NCBI RefSeq assembly: GCF_000378125.1
Contig: NZ_KB899241.1
Location: 409,652 to 473,651, forward strand
Length of the DNA stretch: 64,000 bases
Direction: 5' to 3'
Source: Rudaea cellulosilytica DSM 22992
GTDB taxonomy: Bacteria; Pseudomonadota; Gammaproteobacteria; Xanthomonadales; Rhodanobacteraceae
Numbering within the stretch: the stretch's first letter is position 1; each line of letters starts with the position of its first letter. This document shows, piece by piece, positions 1 through 9,788 of the stretch. Both the position numbers and the translations under genes were made by a program. Under the pieces are notes generated by a model. The model saw nothing but the letters and a program-made list of their open reading frames with translations, did no database searches and was not told the DNA's origin.

Positions 1-49
1 CCCCTCCGCTACGCCTGCGTACGGAACCCACCAGGGAAGTCAGCACTCG

Positions 50-796
50 ATGAAAATTCTTGTCGGCTACAAGCGCGTCGTCGATTACAACGTGCGCATC
101 CAGGTCAAGCCGGACGGTTCCGGCGTTGTCACGGAAGGCGTCAAGCTGTCGGCCAACCCGTTCGACGACATCGCGCTCGAAGAAGCGCTGCGCCTGCGGG
201 AGAAAGGCATCGCGAGCGAAGTCGTCGTCGCCACGATCGCGCCGGCCGACGCCCAGGCGCATCTGCGCAACGGCCTCGCCATGGGCGCGAACCGCGCGAT
301 CCATGTCGTCACGGGAGATGCCGTGCAGCCGCTCACCGCGGCGCGCGTGTTTCTCAAGCTGATCGAGAAGGAACAACCGCAGATCGTGATCCTCGGCAAG
401 CAGGCGATCGACGACGACTGCAACCAGACCGGGCAGATGCTCGCCGCGCTGTGGGACCGGCCGCAGGCGACGTTCGCCTCGAAGGTCGAAGTATCCGGCA
501 ACGCGGCCAAGGTCACGCGCGAAGTCGACGCGGGCCTGGAAACGATCGAAGTCGATCTGCCTGCGGTGATCACCACCGACCTGCGCTTGAACGAGCCGCG
601 CTTCATCAAGCTGCCGGACATCATGAAGGCCAAGTCCAAGCCGCTGGAGACGCTGCAACTCGCCGATCTCGGCGTCGCCTCGGGCGATACGCTGAAGACC
701 ACGAACTACGCGCCGCCGGCCAAGCGCAGCAAGGGCGTGATGGTGAAGGACGCCGCCGAACTCGTCGCGGCGCTGAAAACCAAAGGACTCCTGTGA
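50..796 (+). CDS. etfB: Electron transfer flavoprotein subunit beta
   Basis: Small subunit of the cytoplasmic electron transfer flavoprotein, which carries electrons from acyl-CoA and related dehydrogenases to ETF-ubiquinone oxidoreductase. The 248-residue product has the family length, begins MKILVGYKRVVDYN, and carries the conserved ANPFDDIALEEALRL stretch near residue 40 and the AMP-site region near residues 120-135. An AGGGAAG ribosome-binding site lies at 34-40. The stop overlaps the next start (TGATG at 794-798), so etfB and etfA are translationally coupled. In Xanthomonas the etf genes mark one edge of the LPS locus, which fits what follows here. Confidence 0.96.
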   Translation: MKILVGYKRVVDYNVRIQVKPDGSGVVTEGVKLSANPFDDIALEEALRLREKGIASEVVVATIAPADAQAHLRNGLAMGANRAIHVVTGDAVQPLTAARVFLKLIEKEQPQIVILGKQAIDDDCNQTGQMLAALWDRPQATFASKVEVSGNAAKVTREVDAGLETIEVDLPAVITTDLRLNEPRFIKLPDIMKAKSKPLETLQLADLGVASGDTLKTTNYAPPAKRSKGVMVKDAAELVAALKTKGLL

Positions 797-1740
797 TGAG
801 CAAAGTTCTGATTATTGCCGAACACCTGAACGGCAAACTCAATCCGAGCACCGCACGCTGCGTGAGCTGCGCGCAGGCGATCAAAGCGGACAGCATCGAC
901 GTCCTCGTGCTCGCCGATACGCCTGACGCCATCGGCGCGGAAGCGGCCAAGATCCAGGGCGTATCGAAAGTCCTGACAGTTGCCAATCCGGTGAACGCGC
1001 ATGCGCTCGCGGCGATCTATGCGCCGCAGATCGTCGCAGCCGCGAAGAATGGTTATACCCACGTGCTCGCACCGTCGACCACGTTCGGCAAGGACGTCGC
1101 GCCGCGCGTCGCCGCGTTGCTCGGGGTAGCTCAAGTCAGCGACATCATAAGCGTGGTCGATGCGCACACATTCACGCGCCCGATTTACGCAGGCAACGCG
1201 ATCATCACCGTGCAAGCGCCGGCGGACCAGATTCTCGTCGCGACCGTGCGTACGGCGTCGTGGCCGGCCGCTGCGAATGGCGGCAACGCGCCGATCGAGG
1301 CGCTCACCGTCGGCGTCGAATTGCCGAGCCACACGCGCTTCGTCGAACTTGCGCAGGGGTCGAGCGAACGCCCGGATCTGCAGAGCGCCTCCAAGGTCGT
1401 CTCCGGCGGTCGCGGCGTCGGTTCGGCGGAGAACTTCGCGATCATCTTCAAGCTCGCCGACAAGCTCGGCGCGGCCGTAGGCGCCTCGCGCGCCGCGGTC
1501 GATGCGGGCTACGTGCCGAGCGACCTGCAGGTCGGCCAGACCGGCAAGATCATCGCACCGCAACTGTACATGGCGATCGGCATTTCCGGCGCGATCCAGC
1601 ATCTGACCGGAATCAAGGACGCCGGTACGATCGTCGCGATCAACAAGGACGCCGAGGCGCCAATCTTCGAGATCGCCGACATCGGCCTCGTCGGCGACCT
1701 GTTCAAGATCATTCCGGAACTCGAAGCGGCGTTGGGTTGA
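796..1740 (+). CDS. etfA: Electron transfer flavoprotein subunit alpha
   Basis: FAD-binding large subunit of ETF, 314 residues. The start is the ATG at 796 inside the etfB stop (TGATG); a longer in-frame reading from 451 only overlaps etfB. The C-terminal FAD domain is clear: SGGRGVG at residues 203-209, then the [21 protein letters not shown] region and [19 protein letters not shown] near the end. With EtfB it forms the heterodimer that oxidises acyl-CoA dehydrogenase flavins. No obvious intrinsic terminator follows in the 170 bases before the next gene. Confidence 0.96.
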   Translation: MSKVLIIAEHLNGKLNPSTARCVSCAQAIKADSIDVLVLADTPDAIGAEAAKIQGVSKVLTVANPVNAHALAAIYAPQIVAAAKNGYTHVLAPSTTFGKDVAPRVAALLGVAQVSDIISVVDAHTFTRPIYAGNAIITVQAPADQILVATVRTASWPAAANGGNAPIEALTVGVELPSHTRFVELAQGSSERPDLQSASKVVSGGRGVGSAENFAIIFKLADKLGAAVGASRAAVDAGYVPSDLQVGQTGKIIAPQLYMAIGISGAIQHLTGIKDAGTIVAINKDAEAPIFEIADIGLVGDLFKIIPELEAALG

Positions 1741-1904
1741 TCGATCCCGCCGCGGGTCGAGAACCCGGGACGGCGCGCGAAGCCCACTGCTGGCAAAGCG
1801 TGGGCGCGGCGGCTTGTGTCCGGCGTTCACGTTCGATCGTGCGTACGCTGCGAAAAAACCGTTCGGCAACATGATGTGAGACGCCAGGGTTCCCTGCGCT
1901 GATT

Positions 1905-1910
1905 TATAAT
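1905..1910 (+). promoter_or_regulatory. Probable -10 box (TATAAT) upstream of acetoacetyl-CoA synthetase
   Basis: A perfect TATAAT sits 36 bases before the TTG at 1946. The -35 region is poor. If used, transcription would start near 1917, downstream of the ATG at 1913, which supports the TTG as the true start of the next gene. Confidence 0.45.
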
Positions 1911-1945
1911 CGGTGCCAGCCAGGCCACTGCATAGGGAATGTCGC

Positions 1946-3913
1946 TTGAACACCCAACGCCCCATCTGGGAACCGAGCAAGGAGCGCATCGAACGCGCGA
2001 ACCTGTCCCGTTTCATCCGCTTCGTGCAGACCGAGCACAAGGCGCAGGTCGAGGACCACTACAGCCTCTACGACTATTCGATCCGCCAGCCGGAGGCGTT
2101 TTGGCGCGCCGTGTGGGAATTCTGCGGCATCCGCGCCTCGGGCGACTTCGACCAGGTGCTCGTCGACGCCGACAAGATGCCCGGCGCGCGTTGGTTTCCC
2201 GGTGTGCGCCTTAACTTCGCCCAGAACCTGCTGCGCTACAAGGATGACCGTGTCGCCCTGGTTGCGCGCAACGAATGGGGACACAAGCGCGAGTTCACCT
2301 ACGCGCAGTTGCACGAGGAAGTCGGCAAGCTCGCGCATGCGTTGCGCGAAGCCGGCGTCGCTGCCGGCGATCGCGTCGCCGGCTTCATGCCGAACATCCC
2401 CGAAACCGTGATCGCGATGCTCGCGGCGACTTCGCTCGGCGCAACCTGGTCGTCTTGCTCGCCCGACTTCGGCATCAACGGCGTCGTCGACCGCTTCGGC
2501 CAGATTGCGCCGAAGGTGCTGTTCACGGCGGACGCCTATCCGTACGGCGGCAAGAGCTTCGACTGTCTCGCCAAGATCCGCGACGTGCTCGCACAGATTC
2601 CCTCGGTCGAGAAGCTCGTCGTCGTGCCATATTCGGGCGCGGCGCTCAAACTCGACGGCATCGCCAATGCAGTCGCCTGGTCGGACTTCCTCGGCGACGA
2701 AGCGCGCGAGCTCGAATTCACACCGACGGCGTTCGACCACCCGCTCTACGTGATGTATTCCTCCGGCACCACCGGCGTGCCGAAATGCATCGTGCACGGC
2801 GCCGGCGGCACGCTGATCCAGCACCTGAAGGAACTCGTGCTGCACACGGATCTCAAGCGCGAAGACAAGATCTTTTATTACACCACCTGTGGCTGGATGA
2901 TGTGGAACTGGCTCGTGTCGAGCCTCGCCGTCGGCGCGACACTCGTGCTCTACGACGGCTCGCCGTCCCATCCCGACGCGACGGCGCTGTGGGACCTGAT
3001 CGACGAAGTCGGTATCAGCGTATTCGGCACGAGCGCGAAATGGATCGCGGCGAGCGAAAAGGCCGGAATCAAGCCGCGCGAATCGCACAAGCTGATCACG
3101 CTGAAGACGATCCTCTCGACCGGCTCGCCGCTCGCCGACGAGAGCTTCGACTATGTTTACCGTGACGTGAAGGAGCGCCTGCTGCTCGCCTCGATCTCGG
3201 GCGGCACCGACATCATTTCCTGCTTCGCGCTCGGCAGCCCGCTGCTGCCGGTGTACCGCGGCGAATTGCAATGCCGCGGCCTCGGATTGAAAGTCGAGAT
3301 ACTCGATGACGACGGCAAACCGCTGCGCGGCGAGAAAGGCGAGCTCGCCTGCACCGCGCCGTTCCCGTGCATGCCAGTCGGCTTCTGGAACGACCCGGAC
3401 GGATCGAAGTATAAAAATGCCTATTTTTCCAAAGTGGAAAATGTCTGGTGTCACGGCGACCATGCTTTATTGACCGAGCACGACGGCATCGTCATCTACG
3501 GCCGCTCCGACGCGGTGCTCAACCCGGGCGGCGTGCGCATCGGCACGGCTGAGATCTACCGCCAGGTCGAGCAGCTGCCCGAGGTGCTCGAGTCGATCGC
3601 GGTCGGCCAGGAGTGGGACAGCGACGTGCGTGTGATTCTGTTCGTGCGCCTGCGCGAGGGCTTCACCCTCGACGATGCGCTGCGCGAACGCATCAAGAAG
3701 CAGGTCCGCACGAACACGACACCGCGTCACGTGCCAGCGAAGATCCTGCAAGTGGCCGACATCCCGCGCACGATCTCGGGCAAGATCACTGAGATCGCGG
3801 TGCGCGAAACGATTCACGGTCGGCCGGTGAAGAACACCGATGCGCTGGCCAACCCGCAAGCACTGAAATTGTTCGAGGCATTGCGCCCGCAACTGCAGGA
3901 AATGTCCTCGTAA
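1946..3913 (+). CDS. Acetoacetyl-CoA synthetase (acetoacetate-CoA ligase)
   Basis: Cytoplasmic ANL-superfamily ligase that activates acetoacetate to acetoacetyl-CoA with ATP, used in ketone-body or PHB-type carbon use. The product is 655 residues, the usual size. It has the adenylation P-loop [10 protein letters not shown] at about 271-280, the aromatic [13 protein letters not shown] block that separates this group from acetyl-CoA synthetases, and the catalytic lysine in TISGKITE (K613). I chose TTG 1946: it has AGGGA at 1934-1938, 7 bases upstream, and family members begin close to this point; the upstream in-frame ATG at 1913 lies before the likely transcription start. The stop (TAATG) overlaps the next ATG. 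Close relatives such as acetyl-CoA synthetase are less likely. Confidence 0.9.
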   Translation: MNTQRPIWEPSKERIERANLSRFIRFVQTEHKAQVEDHYSLYDYSIRQPEAFWRAVWEFCGIRASGDFDQVLVDADKMPGARWFPGVRLNFAQNLLRYKDDRVALVARNEWGHKREFTYAQLHEEVGKLAHALREAGVAAGDRVAGFMPNIPETVIAMLAATSLGATWSSCSPDFGINGVVDRFGQIAPKVLFTADAYPYGGKSFDCLAKIRDVLAQIPSVEKLVVVPYSGAALKLDGIANAVAWSDFLGDEARELEFTPTAFDHPLYVMYSSGTTGVPKCIVHGAGGTLIQHLKELVLHTDLKREDKIFYYTTCGWMMWNWLVSSLAVGATLVLYDGSPSHPDATALWDLIDEVGISVFGTSAKWIAASEKAGIKPRESHKLITLKTILSTGSPLADESFDYVYRDVKERLLLASISGGTDIISCFALGSPLLPVYRGELQCRGLGLKVEILDDDGKPLRGEKGELACTAPFPCMPVGFWNDPDGSKYKNAYFSKVENVWCHGDHALLTEHDGIVIYGRSDAVLNPGGVRIGTAEIYRQVEQLPEVLESIAVGQEWDSDVRVILFVRLREGFTLDDALRERIKKQVRTNTTPRHVPAKILQVADIPRTISGKITEIAVRETIHGRPVKNTDALANPQALKLFEALRPQLQEMSS

Positions 3914-5187
3914 TGGAAGCCATCGCTGGGGCGGAGGATTGGCTCGCCCGACGAAACTGGGCAGCCTGGTTCCTGGCTTTCACGGCATCGGCACTCGTTC
4001 TGGCCCTGCGCGCACCGGACAGCCTTGTCCATCCGCAATTCTGGGCAGAGGACGGGAGCGTATTCTTCGCCGATCAACTGCATCACGGCGCTCCTCGACT
4101 GTTCCTGCCCTATGCGGGGTACCTGCTTCTGATTCCGCGCGCGGTTGCATGGATCGCGTCAGCCTTCTCGGCCTTCTACGCACCGGCCATCTACAGTTAC
4201 TCCGCCCTTCTCATTGGCGCGGCGAGCATCGCCAGCCTGCGCGAGATGCGCCTGGGCCTCGGTGGCTTTGCCTTCCTACTCGCACCTTTCGCATTGACGC
4301 CCACAAACGGCGAGGTATTCGGAACCCTGACGAACGTGCAGTGGTTCACCCAGTTCTATGAAATCGTCGTGGTCAGCCGTTTCATCGATGGCAGGCCGCC
4401 GGCAAACACTTGGCGCGCGGGGGCGGCGACTATCCTCGCCGGGTTGACCGGTCCGTTCTGCGTGTTCGCCTCTGCAGCCGCCGCGATCGGCTGGCTTTGG
4501 ATCTGGCGCGTCGGACAGCGTGGTGCCTCCTCGCCGTGGTCGCGATTGCGTTCGCCCGCTGCTTATGGCGTCGGAATCCTGATGCTATGCAGCTTCGTCC
4601 AGTTGTGGGTGATGCGAAACGGTGCTGAGGATACGCATGCCACGTTTGCGCAGTGGATCGGCGGTGTCGATATCATGTTCGCAGCGCTGCAATCCCATTT
4701 CTTCGGCCACAGACTGATGTGGGACAGTGTTTTCCTTGCGATCGTGACGATCGTCGTCGCGGCCAGCCTCATCTGGATTCCGCTTGCCGGCGGAGACCGT
4801 GCCACCCTTGCCTGCATCCTTGTATTCGTTCTCGCCGGCTTTCTCGCCGCTGGCATCAAAGCCCACAATCCGGCCCTGATCTGGACGGAAATCGTTTTCG
4901 GCGACCGCTACTTCTTCGCGACCAAGATATTCATATGGTGGTGTGTGGCCGCCGCGCTTGCACTGATTTTGCGTCGCGGTCCCGGCGTTCGACTCGCAAC
5001 GCTTACGCTCTTGCTCGGCGCCAGTGTCGTATACGCAAATTCCTCGCTGCAGCGTGCGCCCATGCAGAACAAGAACTGGGGGCAATTCGCAAGACAGATC
5101 GACAACGGCGAGGCGGTGACAGTCCCCATCAATCCGAATTGGCAAATGAGTTTGCCGGCACGCAAACCGCCGTCATTCGAGCAATGA
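3913..5187 (+). CDS. Polytopic membrane protein, GT-C-like (candidate lipid-linked sugar transferase)
   Basis: A 424-residue inner-membrane protein with about ten hydrophobic segments. It has no family I can name firmly. After the first membrane segment (about 17-33) comes a loop with WAEDGSVFF, where E46 and D47 sit exactly where GT-C glycosyltransferases place their catalytic acidic pair in the first periplasmic loop. Such enzymes use polyprenyl-phosphate sugars. Its ATG overlaps the preceding stop (TAATG), and the lipid-linked arabinose genes begin 155 bases downstream. I infer, without proof, that it could transfer arabinofuranose or another lipid-linked sugar in the periplasm. It could equally be another DUF membrane protein. 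Confidence 0.6.
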   Translation: MEAIAGAEDWLARRNWAAWFLAFTASALVLALRAPDSLVHPQFWAEDGSVFFADQLHHGAPRLFLPYAGYLLLIPRAVAWIASAFSAFYAPAIYSYSALLIGAASIASLREMRLGLGGFAFLLAPFALTPTNGEVFGTLTNVQWFTQFYEIVVVSRFIDGRPPANTWRAGAATILAGLTGPFCVFASAAAAIGWLWIWRVGQRGASSPWSRLRSPAAYGVGILMLCSFVQLWVMRNGAEDTHATFAQWIGGVDIMFAALQSHFFGHRLMWDSVFLAIVTIVVAASLIWIPLAGGDRATLACILVFVLAGFLAAGIKAHNPALIWTEIVFGDRYFFATKIFIWWCVAAALALILRRGPGVRLATLTLLLGASVVYANSSLQRAPMQNKNWGQFARQIDNGEAVTVPINPNWQMSLPARKPPSFEQ

Positions 5188-5341
5188 AGGCTACTGCCAG
5201 CCGCGCAGCCACTCAGGATCGATAGCGCTGGAGTGGCCACCGCAACTCTCGCCGGAATCCGGCGATCTTCAAGCCAGAAATCACTCCGGCACACGATCGT
5301 CGTTTAGAATTGCACGAACCCCACGACTTCGCCTCGCGCGC

Positions 5342-6757
5342 ATGCACGACCAGGCCTTTCCTCTCTGCGTCGATCTCGACGGCACCTTGATCCGCTCTGA
5401 CCTGCTGATCGAGTCGACGCTCGGGCTCGTGCGGCGCAATCCGCTCAACATCCTGCGCTGCGGCGTTTGGCTGCTGCGCGGCAAGGCGGCAATGAAACGC
5501 GAGATCGCCGCACGCAGCGAAATCGATGTTGCCCTGCTGCCCTATGACGAACGTGTCGTCGCGCGGCTGCGCGAGTCGACTCGGCACCGCGTGCTCTGCA
5601 CTGCTTCCGACCGCAAATACGCGGAGGCTGTTGCCGCGCACATCGGCGTGTTCGATGAGGTGATTGCCAGCGACGGCGAGCACAATCTTGCCGGCGCGAA
5701 CAAGGCGCATGCACTCGTCGAACGCTACGGCGAACGCGGCTTCGACTATGCTGGCAACGCCACGCCGGATCTCAAAGTGTGGCGTTCCGCACGGCGCGCG
5801 ATCGTCGTCAACGCCTCCGCTGGTCTCGCGGCCAGTGCCGCCGCGGTAACCCAAGTCGATGAGGTACTGCCGCGTGAAGGCGGTGGCTTGCGCGTGTGGT
5901 TCAAGGCATTGCGCCTGCACCAGTGGTTGAAGAATCTGCTCGTGTTCCTGCCGCTGCTCGCCGCGCACAAGCTGTTCCAGTTCGACGCGGCGTTGCTGTC
6001 GCTGCTCGCCTTCGTCGCGTTCGGCCTGTGTGCGTCGGGCGTCTATGTGCTCAACGATCTGCTTGATCTCGAGTCCGACCGCAATCATCCGCGCAAGCGC
6101 CTGCGCCCGTTCGCAGCCGGCACATTGCCGCTCGCATCGGGCCTCGTCGCCGCGCCGCTGCTGACGATCGCCGCATTCGTGGTGGCGCTCGCGGTCGGGG
6201 CGAAATTCGCGCTCGTGCTGTTCGGTTACTGGCTGCTAACGCTAGCCTATTCGTTCCGCCTCAAGCGCATCGCGATGCTCGATACCATCGTGCTCGCCGC
6301 ACTGTATACGCTGCGCATCATCGCCGGCACCGCGGCGATCCACTCGGCGCTGTCGTTCTGGCTACTGGCCTTCTCGATGTTCCTATTCCTGAGTCTGGCC
6401 CTGGTCAAGCGCTACACCGAGCTGCAGAGCCTGGTTCAGCAAGGCCGCGATCGCACCGATGGACGCGGCTATGAAGTGGATGATCTCGGCCTCATCGCCT
6501 CGCTCGGCGGCTCCAGCGGCTATCTCGCCGTGCTCGTGCTCGCGCTCTACATCAACAGCGCCGCGAGCGAGGCGCTGTATCGGCATCAGCAGGTGCTGTG
6601 GCTGCTGTGCCCATTGCTGCTGTACTGGGTCAGCCGCGTCTGGTTCAAGGCGCATCGCGGCTTGATGGACGACGATCCGATCGTGTTCGCGCTGACCGAT
6701 TACGTCAGCCGCGTCGTGCTCGTGCTGTGCGCTGTCGTGATCGTCGCGGCGATCTGA
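5342..6757 (+). CDS. HAD phosphatase-UbiA prenyltransferase fusion (polyprenyl-phosphate phosphoribosyltransferase type)
   Basis: A 471-residue two-domain protein. Residues 1-175 are a HAD phosphatase: motif I DLDGT (D11, D13), the TAS motif at 87-89, K121, and motif IV GNATPD where the usual first Asp is Asn139. Residues 185-471 are a UbiA-family membrane prenyltransferase with QWLKN, the NDLLD-LESD metal site (238-246) and RKRLRPFAAG. These blocks match the mycobacterial DPPR synthase Rv3806c, which makes decaprenylphosphoryl-5-phosphoribose from PRPP. The fused HAD domain would be a natural 5-phosphatase giving polyprenyl-P-ribose. The stop overlaps the DprE1-like start (TGATG), and the next two genes supply the C2 epimerase, so the pathway assignment is strong by context. 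Confidence 0.85.
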   Translation: MHDQAFPLCVDLDGTLIRSDLLIESTLGLVRRNPLNILRCGVWLLRGKAAMKREIAARSEIDVALLPYDERVVARLRESTRHRVLCTASDRKYAEAVAAHIGVFDEVIASDGEHNLAGANKAHALVERYGERGFDYAGNATPDLKVWRSARRAIVVNASAGLAASAAAVTQVDEVLPREGGGLRVWFKALRLHQWLKNLLVFLPLLAAHKLFQFDAALLSLLAFVAFGLCASGVYVLNDLLDLESDRNHPRKRLRPFAAGTLPLASGLVAAPLLTIAAFVVALAVGAKFALVLFGYWLLTLAYSFRLKRIAMLDTIVLAALYTLRIIAGTAAIHSALSFWLLAFSMFLFLSLALVKRYTELQSLVQQGRDRTDGRGYEVDDLGLIASLGGSSGYLAVLVLALYINSAASEALYRHQQVLWLLCPLLLYWVSRVWFKAHRGLMDDDPIVFALTDYVSRVVLVLCAVVIVAAI

Positions 6758-8052
6758 TGTCTGCGATCGGTACATCCTGGGGCCGCTATCCGCATGCGCG
6801 GCAGGCCGTCGTGCCGCTGCACTGGCGCGATGCCGCGCTGCCGTCGACTGAAGGCAATATGCTGCCTTATGGCAACGGCCGCAGCTACGGCGACGTCTGC
6901 CTCAATGATGGCGGCACGCTTCTGCACACGCGCGGACTCGACCGCTACATCGCCTTCGATCCGGCCAGCGGCATCCTGCGTTGCGAGGCCGGCGTGCTGT
7001 TCGCCGATATTCTGGACTTCGCCGTGCCACGGGGCTGGTTCCTGCCGGTGACGCCGGGCACGCGCTTCGTCACCGTCGGCGGGGCGATCGCCAACGACGT
7101 GCACGGCAAGAATCATCACGGCGCAGGCACGTTCGGCGAGCATCTGCTGCGCTTCGAGCTGTTGCGCTCGGACGGCACGCGCATCGAGTGCAGTCCGACG
7201 CAACATGCGGATTTGTATAGCGCGACGATTGCCGGCCTCGGCCTGACCGGCGTCATCGTCTGGGCAGAGTTCCGCCTGTTGCGTATCGCCAGCCCATGGA
7301 TGGCGCAGGAGACGCGGCGCTTCGCCAACCTCGGCGAATTCTTCGCCCTATCCGCGCAGTCCGAACGCGACTACGCCTACACCGTCGCCTGGATCGACTG
7401 TGCCGCGAGCGGCGACAGCTTCGGTCGCGGCCTGTTCTTCCGTGCCAATCACGCACCGGTCACGGCTGCGACGCGCACGCCGCGGCAGCGCCGGCTCGCC
7501 GTGCCGTTCACACCGCCGTTTTCGCTGATCAATGGCCTGAGCCTGCGCGCGTTCAACGAGCTGTACTTCCGCCGCGCGCGCGAAGGCAATGCGATAGTGC
7601 ACTACGAGCCGTACTTCTATCCGCTCGACGCGGTAGGCGAGTGGAATCGCATTTACGGCCCGCGCGGATTTCTGCAGTACCAGTGCGTGGTGCCTCCGGC
7701 GGCAGCGGAAGCGGCGGTCACCGAATTGCTCAAGCGCATCGCGGCGAGCGGCACCGGCTCGTTCCTGGCAGTGCTCAAGGTCTTCGCCGATCGCGCGCCA
7801 GCAGGTATACTTTCATTCCCGCGCGCCGGCACGACGCTGGCGCTGGATTTCCCCAATCGCGGCGCAGCGACGTTCTCGCTGCTCGACCGGCTCGACGACA
7901 TCGTCGCCGCAGCCGGTGGCGCCGTGTATCCAGCCAAGGACGCACGCATGAGCGGCGTGCGTTTTCGTCAATATTTTCCGCACTGGCAATCCATGCTGCC
8001 GCGGATCGACCCCAAGTTTTCCTCCGGATTCTGGCGTCGGGTAATGGAATGA
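6757..8052 (+). CDS. DprE1-like decaprenylphosphoryl-ribose 2'-oxidase (FAD-dependent)
   Basis: FAD-binding oxidoreductase, 431 residues, that should oxidise polyprenylphospho-ribose at C2'. The FAD block TVGGAIANDVHGKNHHGAG (106-124) closely matches mycobacterial DprE1, with His116 at the position of Mtb His132. AKDARM near the C-terminus supplies Lys394, aligned with Mtb Lys418. From a remembered Mtb sequence, the position of Cys387, the residue hit by benzothiazinone drugs, is Ala362 here (context LALDFP). The start is the ATG at 6757 inside the UbiA stop. With the next gene it forms the two-step epimerase that yields the arabinofuranosyl donor. Confidence 0.9.
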   Translation: MSAIGTSWGRYPHARQAVVPLHWRDAALPSTEGNMLPYGNGRSYGDVCLNDGGTLLHTRGLDRYIAFDPASGILRCEAGVLFADILDFAVPRGWFLPVTPGTRFVTVGGAIANDVHGKNHHGAGTFGEHLLRFELLRSDGTRIECSPTQHADLYSATIAGLGLTGVIVWAEFRLLRIASPWMAQETRRFANLGEFFALSAQSERDYAYTVAWIDCAASGDSFGRGLFFRANHAPVTAATRTPRQRRLAVPFTPPFSLINGLSLRAFNELYFRRAREGNAIVHYEPYFYPLDAVGEWNRIYGPRGFLQYQCVVPPAAAEAAVTELLKRIAASGTGSFLAVLKVFADRAPAGILSFPRAGTTLALDFPNRGAATFSLLDRLDDIVAAAGGAVYPAKDARMSGVRFRQYFPHWQSMLPRIDPKFSSGFWRRVME

Positions 8053-8056
8053 GTTC

Positions 8057-8797
8057 ATGAAAAAAATCCTGATCATCGGCGCCACATCGGCGATCGCCGA
8101 AGTCACCGCGCGCATCTTCGCCGCGCGCGGCGAGGCGTTGTTCCTTGTCGCGCGCAATGCCGAACGGCTGCAGGCAATCAAGGCCGATCTCGACGTGCGC
8201 GGCGCCGTGCGCACCGCGACCGCGACGCTCGACGTCGCCGATGTCGCCGCGCAGCAGGCGATCATCGACCAAGCCGAACGCGAGCTCGGTGGCCTCGATA
8301 TCGTATTGATCGCGCACGGCACACTGTCGGATCAGGGCGAGTGTGAGAAATCCGTAGCCGCGCTGCGCCGCGAATTCGAAGTCAACGCATTGTCTACCAT
8401 GGCGCTGCTTACGATATTGGCGAACACATTTGAAGCACGCAGGACCGGTACGCTCGCGGTGATTTCCTCGGTCGCTGGCGACCGTGGGCGCCAGAGCAAC
8501 TATGTCTACGGCGCCGCCAAGGCCGCCGTGACGGCGTTTCTTTCGGGCCTGCGCCAGCGTTTGGCGAAATCGAATGTCGACGTGCTGACGATCAAGCCCG
8601 GTTTCGTCGATACGCCTATGACCGCGAACGTCGCGAACAAGGGCGCGCTGTGGGCCAAGCCCGATGCTGTGGCCGCGGGCATCGTGCGCGCAATCGACAA
8701 GCGCCGCAACGTAGTTTATCTGCCCGGGTTCTGGGCGCTGATCATGCTCGTGATCAAGCATATTCCGGAAGCGATCTTCAAGAAATTGAAGCTGTGA
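8057..8797 (+). CDS. DprE2-like short-chain reductase (polyprenylphospho-2-ketopentose reductase)
   Basis: Classical SDR, 246 residues, NAD(P)H dependent. Visible are the nucleotide-binding GATSAIA (8-14), ISSVAG with the catalytic Ser, and Y151-x3-K155. The C-terminus HIPEAIFKKLKL closely matches the end of mycobacterial DprE2 (HIPRSIFRKLPI), which is far more specific than a generic SDR match. It should reduce the 2'-keto intermediate to polyprenylphospho-arabinofuranose. It starts 4 bases after the DprE1-like stop. Confidence 0.88.
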   Translation: MKKILIIGATSAIAEVTARIFAARGEALFLVARNAERLQAIKADLDVRGAVRTATATLDVADVAAQQAIIDQAERELGGLDIVLIAHGTLSDQGECEKSVAALRREFEVNALSTMALLTILANTFEARRTGTLAVISSVAGDRGRQSNYVYGAAKAAVTAFLSGLRQRLAKSNVDVLTIKPGFVDTPMTANVANKGALWAKPDAVAAGIVRAIDKRRNVVYLPGFWALIMLVIKHIPEAIFKKLKL

Positions 8798-8810
8798 CGA
8801 ACCGCATCAT

Positions 8811-9755
8811 ATGATCGCCAAGGACGCAAAAATCGTTCTGACCGGAGCCGCCGGCCTGGTCGGGCAGAACCTCGTCGTTGAACTGAAGGCGCAGGGCTAC
8901 ACCAACCTCGTCGCGATCGACAAGCACGAGTACAACCTCGGCATCCTGCGCCGGCTGCATCCGGACGTGCAGGCGATCCTCGCCGATGTCGCCGAGCGCG
9001 GCGAGTGGCAGTCGAGCTTCGACGGCGCTGCCTGCGTCGTGCAGTTGCACGCGCAGATCACCGGCAAGCAAGCCGAAATCTTCGTGCGCAACAACATCGA
9101 CGCGACGCGCGTCGTGCTCGACGCAGTGAAACGCTACGACGTGCCCTATCTCGTGCACATATCTTCGTCGGTCGTGAATTCGGTCGCGAACGACGACTAC
9201 ACGAACACGAAGAAGGCACAGGAAAAACTCGTCATCGAATCTGGCATCACGCATTGCGTGCTGCGTCCGACACTGATGTTCGGCTGGTTTGACCCCAAGC
9301 ATCTGGGCTGGCTGTCGCGTTTCATGGCGAAGACGCCCGTGTTTCCGATTCCCGGCGATGGCAAGTACATGCGCCAGCCGCTGTACGAGCGCGATTTTTG
9401 CCGCTGTATCGCCAGATGCATCGAGACGCAGCCCGACGGCGCGGTCTACGACGTTTGCGGCGACACGCGCATCGATTACGTCGACATCATCCGCACGATC
9501 AAGCGCGTCAAGCGGCTGCACACACTGATCGTGCATATCCCCTATTCGCTGTTCCGTTTCCTGCTCAAAGTCTATGCGCTGTTCAGCGGCAAGCCGCCTT
9601 TCACTGCTGACCAGCTCGAGGCGCTCAGTGCCGGTGACGAGTTTCACGGCGTCGATACGCGCGCGACGTTTGGTGTCGTGCAAACGCCATTCGAAGACGC
9701 CGTAAGCGAAAGCTATTGCGATCCGCGTTACAGCGGCGTGGTATTGCGCCGCTGA
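8811..9755 (+). CDS. Extended SDR NAD-dependent epimerase/dehydratase
   Basis: 314-residue extended SDR. It has the NAD motif GAAGLVG (12-18), HISSS (116-120) and the catalytic Y130-x3-K134. The usual role is epimerisation, dehydration or reduction of a nucleotide-activated sugar. The substrate cannot be read from sequence. It lies 13 bases after the DprE2-like gene in the same run, so it may act on the same lipid-linked pentose or on a second sugar of the glycan. Confidence 0.85.
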   Translation: MIAKDAKIVLTGAAGLVGQNLVVELKAQGYTNLVAIDKHEYNLGILRRLHPDVQAILADVAERGEWQSSFDGAACVVQLHAQITGKQAEIFVRNNIDATRVVLDAVKRYDVPYLVHISSSVVNSVANDDYTNTKKAQEKLVIESGITHCVLRPTLMFGWFDPKHLGWLSRFMAKTPVFPIPGDGKYMRQPLYERDFCRCIARCIETQPDGAVYDVCGDTRIDYVDIIRTIKRVKRLHTLIVHIPYSLFRFLLKVYALFSGKPPFTADQLEALSAGDEFHGVDTRATFGVVQTPFEDAVSESYCDPRYSGVVLRR

Positions 9756-9788
9756 ACGACCCGAACGTGTCCATCTGGAGGTAATCAC

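Noticed and set aside
706-2040. Minus-strand 444-residue frame opposite etfA
   Set aside because: Arg/Asp-rich shadow of etfBA with no recognisable domain.
1904-3463. Minus-strand 519-residue frame opposite acetoacetyl-CoA synthetase
   Set aside because: Shadow frame; composition is not protein-like and the sense gene is certain.
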